DNA of 64,000 nt, taken from the NCBI GenBank assembly GCA_001586195.1, contig CP014609.1:1152001-1216000 (forward strand), read 5' to 3'. A model generated the notes under the pieces. It worked only from the letters and a program-made list of their open reading frames with translations, was not told where the DNA came from and did not search any database. Shown piece by piece: positions 58,725 to 64,000 of the stretch. How positions within the stretch are numbered: position 1 is the first letter of the stretch; each line of letters starts with the position of its first letter. This DNA is from Solibacillus silvestris. GTDB taxonomy: Bacteria; Bacillota; Bacilli; Bacillales_A; Planococcaceae. The position numbers and the translations under genes are program-made.

Positions 58725-60017
58725 TTATTCGGTTACAGGTTCTGTTTCTAATTTCGCCTTTTTCAGTTCAGGATGAGCCATTTCCAATATAGAGGGGCGC
58801 AATAATAATAGTACAATACCAATTAGGATCAGCCCGCTGACGATTAAAATATATTGGGCTGGAATGAACTCGTATAAAATCCCGAATACAAGTGTTCCGA
58901 CAGGCATGGCACTCATCGCCATCATTTCGATAATTCCAAAAACCCGCCCCCGGTATTCTTCTTCAATAGAAGTTTGCATCAATACGCCAAGCGGGGTATT
59001 TGTAATAACCCCCAATGCTCCAAATAAAAACATAATAATTAAATAATAAATGAAATTCATCAATGCCGAAAATGTTACAATGAGCGGCAGTGACGATAAA
59101 ATGACAACAATAGAAGAGGCGAACACGGACCGTTTAACTGTCAGTAAAGGAAATTTGACGGTTGCTCTTGATGCGAAATAAATGGATGTAATTAAAATTC
59201 CGACTGCACCTCCAGCCTCTGTAAAACCGATGTATTTTGGATCTAAATTCAAAATCGTCAATAAAATATAATCCCCGCCAACATTGATTGCTGTGAAAAA
59301 TAAGTTTAACCAAAGTGCTGTCCATAAAATCGCTTTAATAATCGGCTTTGTATTGACATAGCGGAAGCCGGCTTTGAAACTTTCGAACATCGATTCTTTT
59401 TCAGCATTATCATTTATCGTTTCCTTCTTATATAGTATAAAATTCATTGTTGATTCCAGCATTAATGTCATTACAGCAGCGCAGATAAAGATAATAAGAA
59501 ACATTTCCATCGATACAAAACCAAATAACATCCCGCCGAAGATCGGTCCGCCAATTCCTGAAATAGAATAGGACAACTGATTAAAGCTCATCGCCTTTTG
59601 CAGTCGAGCTTCATCGACCAGATTGGCAATCGATGCGGAAAACGCTACACCGGAAAAAGTACTGAAAATACTATTGAACACCGTTGCAATATAAATCGCC
59701 ATTAAAGATAATCCGAATTCATGCGTGTAGAGCAATAAGCCGCTTACTGTCAGGATGACCCCGGTTTGCCCACCGAGCACGAGCCATTTCCTTGGGAAAC
59801 GATCCCCTAAGAGACCTGCAATCGGTGACATGATTGTGCGCGGCAAGTAGCTTAAAATAATATTTGTTGCAAAACTGAGCGAAGAGCCTGTCATCGATAA
59901 AATATACATACTGATTCCAAAGCTGTAAACATGTGACCCAAGTGCACCAATCATTTTACTTACTAGAAACGTGTATAAATGATACGTTGCTTTTTTCAAT
60001 TTCTGTTGTTCATTCAT
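58725..60017 (-). CDS. MFS transporter (macrolide-efflux type)
   Basis: A 430-residue major facilitator with 12 membrane segments, close to the MefA/enterobactin-exporter-like MFS_3 group: SKMIGALGSHVYSFGISMYI at the start, PIAGLLGDRFPRKWLVLGG in loop 2-3, and GFRYVNTKPIIKAILWTALW in the middle. ATG 60017 follows AAAGGGG seven bases upstream; the TTG 60023 is less likely. It is divergent from the XRE-TPR regulator, with three quasi-palindromes between them, so the regulator probably controls it. Confidence 0.9.
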   Translation of the reverse strand: MNEQQKLKKATYHLYTFLVSKMIGALGSHVYSFGISMYILSMTGSSLSFATNIILSYLPRTIMSPIAGLLGDRFPRKWLVLGGQTGVILTVSGLLLYTHEFGLSLMAIYIATVFNSIFSTFSGVAFSASIANLVDEARLQKAMSFNQLSYSISGIGGPIFGGMLFGFVSMEMFLIIFICAAVMTLMLESTMNFILYKKETINDNAEKESMFESFKAGFRYVNTKPIIKAILWTALWLNLFFTAINVGGDYILLTILNLDPKYIGFTEAGGAVGILITSIYFASRATVKFPLLTVKRSVFASSIVVILSSLPLIVTFSALMNFIYYLIIMFLFGALGVITNTPLGVLMQTSIEEEYRGRVFGIIEMMAMSAMPVGTLVFGILYEFIPAQYILIVSGLILIGIVLLLLRPSILEMAHPELKKAKLETEPVTE

Positions 60018-60031
60018 AAACAAACCCCTTT

Positions 60032-60156
60032 GTTTAATTTAATTAAACTTATTATATGGCGGAGTTTTTTTAATTGCAATACAAAAGTTTAATTTAATTA
60101 AAATAATTTTTCTTTTTTATATTAAAATTCTAATTGAATGTTTAATTAGGTTAAAA
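60032..60156. promoter_or_regulatory. three evenly spaced quasi-palindromic operator candidates
   Basis: GTTTAATTTAATTAAAC at 60032-60048, GTTTAATTTAATTAAAA at 60087-60103 and GTTTAATTAGGTTAAAA at 60140-60156. The starts are 55 and 53 bases apart, about five helical turns. They fill the divergent gap between the MFS gene and the XRE-TPR regulator, the likely binding protein. Confidence 0.6.
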
Positions 60157-60207
60157 TATTCGCCTTTTATATGATTTTTGGTAAACTGTATGTAATGAGG
60201 TGACGAC

Positions 60208-61458
60208 GTGTTAAATATTGGTGCAAAAATAAAAGAACTAAGAAAAGAACGTAAAATGACGCTTGCCCAAGTAGCGGGGGACCGAATAACAAAAGGGATG
60301 CTCAGCCTTATTGAAAACGGGAAGGCACAGCCGTCAATGGAGAGCCTTCAGCATATTGCGAAACAGCTCGACATTGATGTGTCCGAGCTCATGCAAACCG
60401 AAAATCATCAGCAAATGAAAGAATTATACCGTGATGTTGAAATAAAACGTTTAGCTCTAAATAAAGAGCATGATGATAAAAAAATAAACGAAAAAGTTCT
60501 CGAACTGTATCATCTAATTCATCCATTTCATGAAAATGGCAGCCTTAAGGGGGCAACTTTTGAGGAAGTACGCATTTACGAAGTGTATTTGACAATGCGC
60601 TATTTTGCGAAAATGGATTTATCGGAAAAGCCATTCGTCAAGCTCGTCAGAATGTATGAACAAGTACATGGCTATTCGAAAATATTGAAGATTTTTGGTC
60701 GCATGGGAAACATTAAGTTTCTGGAAAATAATTATGCGGAAGGTCTGCACTATTTACACGAAGGGGAAAAGTATATCGAAAAATACGGAGATTTGATTGA
60801 TGATCTTGAAAAACTCGATCTATACTATAATATTACGGTTTCATATGCAGCGCTGAATGATGATGTTCAAATGGAAAAGTATTTGGAAATAGCATTAAAA
60901 TTAGCAAAAGAGAAAAAAATCGTATATCGGTTAAATGATTTTTACCGCTTTTTATTTTTCATTCACTGTTCAAAAGAAGAAGGGGAAAAAGCTTCTTATT
61001 ATTTAAAAAAAATTCGGGCATTCGCAGAAATTATGGAAGATCCGAATGAAACGCTCATGGAGCAGCTAGTTACGCTTCTATATATAAATCAAATTGAAAA
61101 AGATTATGAAAAAACGGTTGCGACCAGATTTGAAACTAATTTTGCTTTAGAAGGCGTTTCCTACAGCGCGGATATTTTCTTTAATGGGCAATATGGTTAT
61201 GCCTACTACATGCTTGAACGGTATGAAGAGGCATTGCAAACTTTGAAAGACATCGAAATATTGGAATACAATCAGCACCCGATTGATTTGTCGATGATGT
61301 ACCGGGCGTTTGCTGTAAGGGCATTATGCTACTTCAAACTAGGGGACAAAGAAAACGCCAAACGCGATATTTTATATGCAATGGATGGTGTGAAAGATTT
61401 GAAAGTCACAAGAGAAATCCAGTTCATCATCGATGCATATGAAGAAATAATGAAGTAA
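60208..61458 (+). CDS. XRE-family regulator with TPR domain
   Basis: A 416-residue regulator. The N-terminal helix-turn-helix is IKELRKERKMTLAQVAGDRI with ITKGMLSLIENGKAQPSMES (about residues 7-50). From residue 90 on are helical TPR repeats (FLENNYAEGLHYLHEGEKYI, YYMLERYEEALQTLKDIEIL, AVRALCYFKLGDKENAKRDI). This is the layout of the RRNPP group (PlcR, NprR, Rgg-like), often peptide-sensing. No propeptide gene is evident downstream. GTG 60208 follows GAGGTGACG. It is divergent from the MFS exporter. Confidence 0.88.
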   Translation: MLNIGAKIKELRKERKMTLAQVAGDRITKGMLSLIENGKAQPSMESLQHIAKQLDIDVSELMQTENHQQMKELYRDVEIKRLALNKEHDDKKINEKVLELYHLIHPFHENGSLKGATFEEVRIYEVYLTMRYFAKMDLSEKPFVKLVRMYEQVHGYSKILKIFGRMGNIKFLENNYAEGLHYLHEGEKYIEKYGDLIDDLEKLDLYYNITVSYAALNDDVQMEKYLEIALKLAKEKKIVYRLNDFYRFLFFIHCSKEEGEKASYYLKKIRAFAEIMEDPNETLMEQLVTLLYINQIEKDYEKTVATRFETNFALEGVSYSADIFFNGQYGYAYYMLERYEEALQTLKDIEILEYNQHPIDLSMMYRAFAVRALCYFKLGDKENAKRDILYAMDGVKDLKVTREIQFIIDAYEEIMK

Positions 61459-61464
61459 TCGAAG

Positions 61465-61497
61465 ACACGGACAATCCTAGAGATTATCCGTGTTTTT
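61465..61497 (+). terminator. terminator after the XRE-TPR gene
   Basis: ACACGGACAAT and ATTATCCGTGT pair with one mismatch, followed by TTTTC. Confidence 0.8.
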
Positions 61498-61599
61498 CTG
61501 CGGTATTAGTTTAAATTACTCCATATGAAGTTCTAATCATTCAGTTGGCTGAATAGATTGGTAGGGTGAGTTTAATTTTTGTGACATGGAGGAATGAAG

Positions 61600-62574
61600 A
61601 TGATCAAACGAGTAAATCCAGAATTTTTAGCCGGTTTAGAATCATTTACGGACTTTGATTTTAAGGTAGAACAATTGGAAGCTATGCGTGAAGGTATGGC
61701 ACAAGCGGTACTACCTTTAACAAGCACTGAAACAGTGAATATTATCAATAAAACTATTACTGGCATTGATGATAATGAAATCCGCGTTCGTATTTATAAA
61801 CCAGCCCACCACGATCAAGAATTACCGGTTTTACTGTGGATTCATGGCGGGGGTTATATATTAGGTTCCATCGAAGACAATGATCATCTTTGTGTACAAG
61901 TTGTAGAAACAGCAAACTGTGTCGTTGTTTCCGTAGATTACCGTTTAGCTCCGGAACATCCTTATCCAGCACCACTTGAAGATTGCTATAGTGCTCTTGC
62001 ATGGATTGCGGATAATGCAGTAGAACTGCAAATCGACAAAAGTCGTATTGGCGTAGCCGGGGCAAGTGCCGGCGGTGGTTTGACAGCGGGTTTAACATTG
62101 CTTGCGCGTGACCGTGAGTATCCGTCAATTTGTTTCCAAATGCCGCTTTACCCGATGATTAATGACAGTAACGATACACCTTCTGCGAACGAAATTACAG
62201 AAGGTATGATCTGGAACCAAAAAACGAATGATTTTGGCTGGAAATGCTATTTAGCCGAATTGCACGGGCATGATGAAGTACCGATTTATGCTGCACCGGC
62301 AAGAGCTGAGGATTATCGTAATCTTCCATATACGTATACATGTGTAGGTCAGCTGGATCCTTTCCGTGACGAAACAATTACGTATGTATCTAAATTGGCA
62401 CAGGCAGGTGTTGATGTGGAATTCCACTTATATCCTGGTGCATACCATGGTTTTGAATCACTGAATCCTCAGTCAGAACTTGCTCAAAAAGTGATTAAAG
62501 AATATGTAAATGCAATTAAAGTAGGCTTTGACCGCGTGAAAGCAAGTGCTGACCAAGTGGAAGAAGTGAAATAA
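61600..62574 (+). CDS. HSL-family alpha/beta hydrolase (esterase)
   Basis: A 324-residue hormone-sensitive-lipase-type esterase. The HGGGY oxyanion motif is in WIHGGGYILGSIEDN, the nucleophile in GVAGASAGGGLTAGL (GASAGG), the acid in QLDPFRDE and the His in YPGAYHGFESL. Length is normal. It probably hydrolyses short-chain esters. ATG 61600 is preferred: the earlier ATG 61594 is too close to GGAGG. A terminator follows, and the gene stands between the XRE regulator and a MocR-type gene. Confidence 0.92.
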   Translation: MIKRVNPEFLAGLESFTDFDFKVEQLEAMREGMAQAVLPLTSTETVNIINKTITGIDDNEIRVRIYKPAHHDQELPVLLWIHGGGYILGSIEDNDHLCVQVVETANCVVVSVDYRLAPEHPYPAPLEDCYSALAWIADNAVELQIDKSRIGVAGASAGGGLTAGLTLLARDREYPSICFQMPLYPMINDSNDTPSANEITEGMIWNQKTNDFGWKCYLAELHGHDEVPIYAAPARAEDYRNLPYTYTCVGQLDPFRDETITYVSKLAQAGVDVEFHLYPGAYHGFESLNPQSELAQKVIKEYVNAIKVGFDRVKASADQVEEVK

Positions 62575-62598
62575 ATTCATTGTTTTTAAATTGACAAG

Positions 62599-62630
62599 TG
62601 CTCGGTTCTATATTGAACCGGGCATTTTTA
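62599..62630. terminator. terminator after the esterase gene
   Basis: TGCTCGGTTC and GAACCGGGCA pair (one G-U) and are followed by TTTTTA. Confidence 0.85.
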
Positions 62631-62651
62631 TTTTGAGAGGTGTTACTGAAT

Positions 62652-64000
62652 TTAAAGATAGGATTTAAACGAGAGCACGTTATAATTCCGTTTTTCATAC
62701 AGATCGATTATATGAGCGGCTAATTGCCGAATACCGAGCTGGATTTTGGTTTCATTTACTTGTGAAATACTTAGTCGAATTGCTTTCTGACTATATTCGC
62801 TTAAAAACATCCTCGAAGCATTATCTACATAAATATGGTTTTCATGCAGCATGTATATCAATTTATCGACATCAATACCGGAAGGCAAGAAGATGGTGAG
62901 ATAAAAACCGGTTTTAGGCTTTGTAAATTGTACATAGGTAGGTAAATACAATGAACAAGCTTCTAATAATAGATTCATTTTATTTGAATATAATTTTTTC
63001 ACCTTTTCTAAATGGTATTGAAACATCCCGTTTTTTAAATAGATTTCCAAAGCCCCCTGTGAAAGTGGCGATGTATTGAAATCCGCGCTGAATTTATTGT
63101 GTACAAAGGAAGAAATCATTTTTTCAGGGAGAACCACTGTTGCGATTCGCAGTCCAGGCAAAAATACTTTGGAAAAGCTCTTAACATAAATGACTCTTTC
63201 ATTAGGTTCATATGCAAACAAAGGATCGGCTTTTAAATCTGTATCAAGTTCTGCCAAGTAATCATCCTCTACGATATATACATCGTATTTTTCTGCAAGA
63301 GCAACAATTTTTTTCTTTTCCTCATTAGTGTAATGATGTCCTAATGGGTTGTGGCATCTTGGGATGATGTAAAAGAATTTAATATCATCGGTGCGAAATA
63401 ACTTCTCCAGTTTTTTAAAATCCATTCCTTCCATTGTCACTTCAATTCCAAATGTTGTAATCCCGTTTGCTTGTAAGGCATCAATCATACCAAAGTAAGT
63501 GGGCTGCTCAATTAATACATTCTTTTTCCCGTTTGGAAACGGCATGGCAGAAAGAATATGGAGGGCTTGCTGTGATCCGGACGTAATGACCAGTCGATCG
63601 GGTTTCGCAAATACTTGTAGATGTTGTAAATACTTCGCAAGCTCCTTACGTAAAGAAAAGAGTCCCTGTTGATCACTATAAGTAAATAATTGTTCTTTAT
63701 AATGATCGATCGCCTGGTTAATACAATGTTGAAAGTCCTCATAGGGCATAATCCTTTGATCTGGACCGGCCGATAAAAAATCAATAGCAATGTCCTGATG
63801 ATGAACGGATGTATTATGATTATCCACTACATAATAGCCACTTTTCGGTTTAGCGTAGATAATATGCTGTTTTTCCAACTCAAGTAATGCTTTCGCGACC
63901 GTATTTTTGCTGCATTGGAATTGTTCAGCGAGCAGTCGAATTGATGGTAATTTATCTCCTGTTTTTAACTTCTCATCCTGTATTTGTTGTTTGACCCATT
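62652..64000 (-). CDS. MocR/PdxR-type GntR-aminotransferase regulator, N-terminus cut off
   Basis: Partial gene: the frame is open to the right edge of the window (first complete codon at 63998), so the start lies beyond it. The visible N-terminal part reads GDKLPSIRLLAEQFQCSKNT and continues VAKALLELEKQH, the GntR winged helix. The rest is an aminotransferase-fold domain with VLIEQPTYFGMIDAL, IPRCHNPLGHHYTN and the PLP-lysine region VKSFSKVFLPGLRIA. Such proteins regulate vitamin B6, GABA or taurine genes using PLP as effector. The target is unknown; the upstream neighbour is outside the window. Confidence 0.88.
   Translation of the reverse strand, partial: WVKQQIQDEKLKTGDKLPSIRLLAEQFQCSKNTVAKALLELEKQHIIYAKPKSGYYVVDNHNTSVHHQDIAIDFLSAGPDQRIMPYEDFQHCINQAIDHYKEQLFTYSDQQGLFSLRKELAKYLQHLQVFAKPDRLVITSGSQQALHILSAMPFPNGKKNVLIEQPTYFGMIDALQANGITTFGIEVTMEGMDFKKLEKLFRTDDIKFFYIIPRCHNPLGHHYTNEEKKKIVALAEKYDVYIVEDDYLAELDTDLKADPLFAYEPNERVIYVKSFSKVFLPGLRIATVVLPEKMISSFVHNKFSADFNTSPLSQGALEIYLKNGMFQYHLEKVKKLYSNKMNLLLEACSLYLPTYVQFTKPKTGFYLTIFLPSGIDVDKLIYMLHENHIYVDNASRMFLSEYSQKAIRLSISQVNETKIQLGIRQLAAHIIDLYEKRNYNVLSFKSYL

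Overview
The window looks like chromosome of a low-GC, endospore-former-type Firmicute, most likely family Planococcaceae (Solibacillus/Lysinibacillus-like). The basis is AT-rich intergenic DNA, strong AGGAGG-type ribosome sites with frequent TTG/GTG starts, T-box leaders, an SLH-domain surface protein, a WalR-type motif before a yocH-like gene, and Bacillus-type neighbours such as ypeP/ypeQ, cvfC/ypgR, proBA and a YclM-like aspartokinase. The genus is inferred from protein flavour; no search was run. No rRNA, tRNA, CRISPR array, transposase or prophage was seen.

Layout. (1) 1-10.7 kb: a co-directional catabolic cluster. It holds an SDR C-terminus (cut by the window edge), acyl-CoA dehydrogenase, a two-subunit MaoC-type hydratase, an R2-like ligand-binding oxidase (R2lox) with all metal and cross-link residues, aldehyde dehydrogenase, iron-type alcohol dehydrogenase, acyl-CoA ligase, a second SDR, a crotonase and a CaiB-type CoA transferase. 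Together they can take an alcohol to aldehyde, acid, acyl-CoA and through beta-oxidation, with R2lox as candidate first oxidant. (2) 10.9-20.5 kb: a lone YidC paralogue, a 21-bp periodic repeat, a T-box-controlled argS, assorted enzymes, a KapD-like exonuclease with a long C-terminal extension, type II pantothenate kinase and a MarR/MFS pair. (3) 20.5-34.2 kb: ypeP/ypeQ-like genes, a candidate structured small RNA, a SEC-C protein, EamA/LysR/CoaB-like genes, a cold-shock protein, fhs behind three hairpins, a 50-residue membrane protein, HD hydrolase, ABC-F protein, CvfC and a possibly VWA-like protein.

(4) 34.2-38.7 kb: an EamA transporter and proBA on the minus strand, under a proline T-box. 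Between the T-box attenuator and proB lie four tandem ~126-bp hairpin-rich units plus a partial fifth; a degenerate relative sits downstream of proA. (5) 38.7-46.1 kb: accessory genes (small sigma factor, a peptidase S51 gene broken by one in-frame TGA, an AAA kinase, a lipoprotein), then topB and a YclM-like aspartokinase. (6) 46.2-58.6 kb: DsbA-like protein, membrane-anchored GDPD, small unknown proteins, a YcdB/SLH surface protein, MATE exporter, LysM-3D cell-wall protein, several small zinc-ribbon proteins and a coupled pair of unknown genes. (7) 58.7-64 kb: an MFS exporter divergent from an XRE-TPR regulator with three evenly spaced quasi-palindromes between them, an HSL-type esterase, and a MocR-type regulator that runs off the end.

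The strongest candidates for something undescribed are the R2lox-centred pathway, the repeat array inside the proBA leader, the structured RNA at 21.3-21.5 kb and the triple operator at 60.0-60.2 kb.
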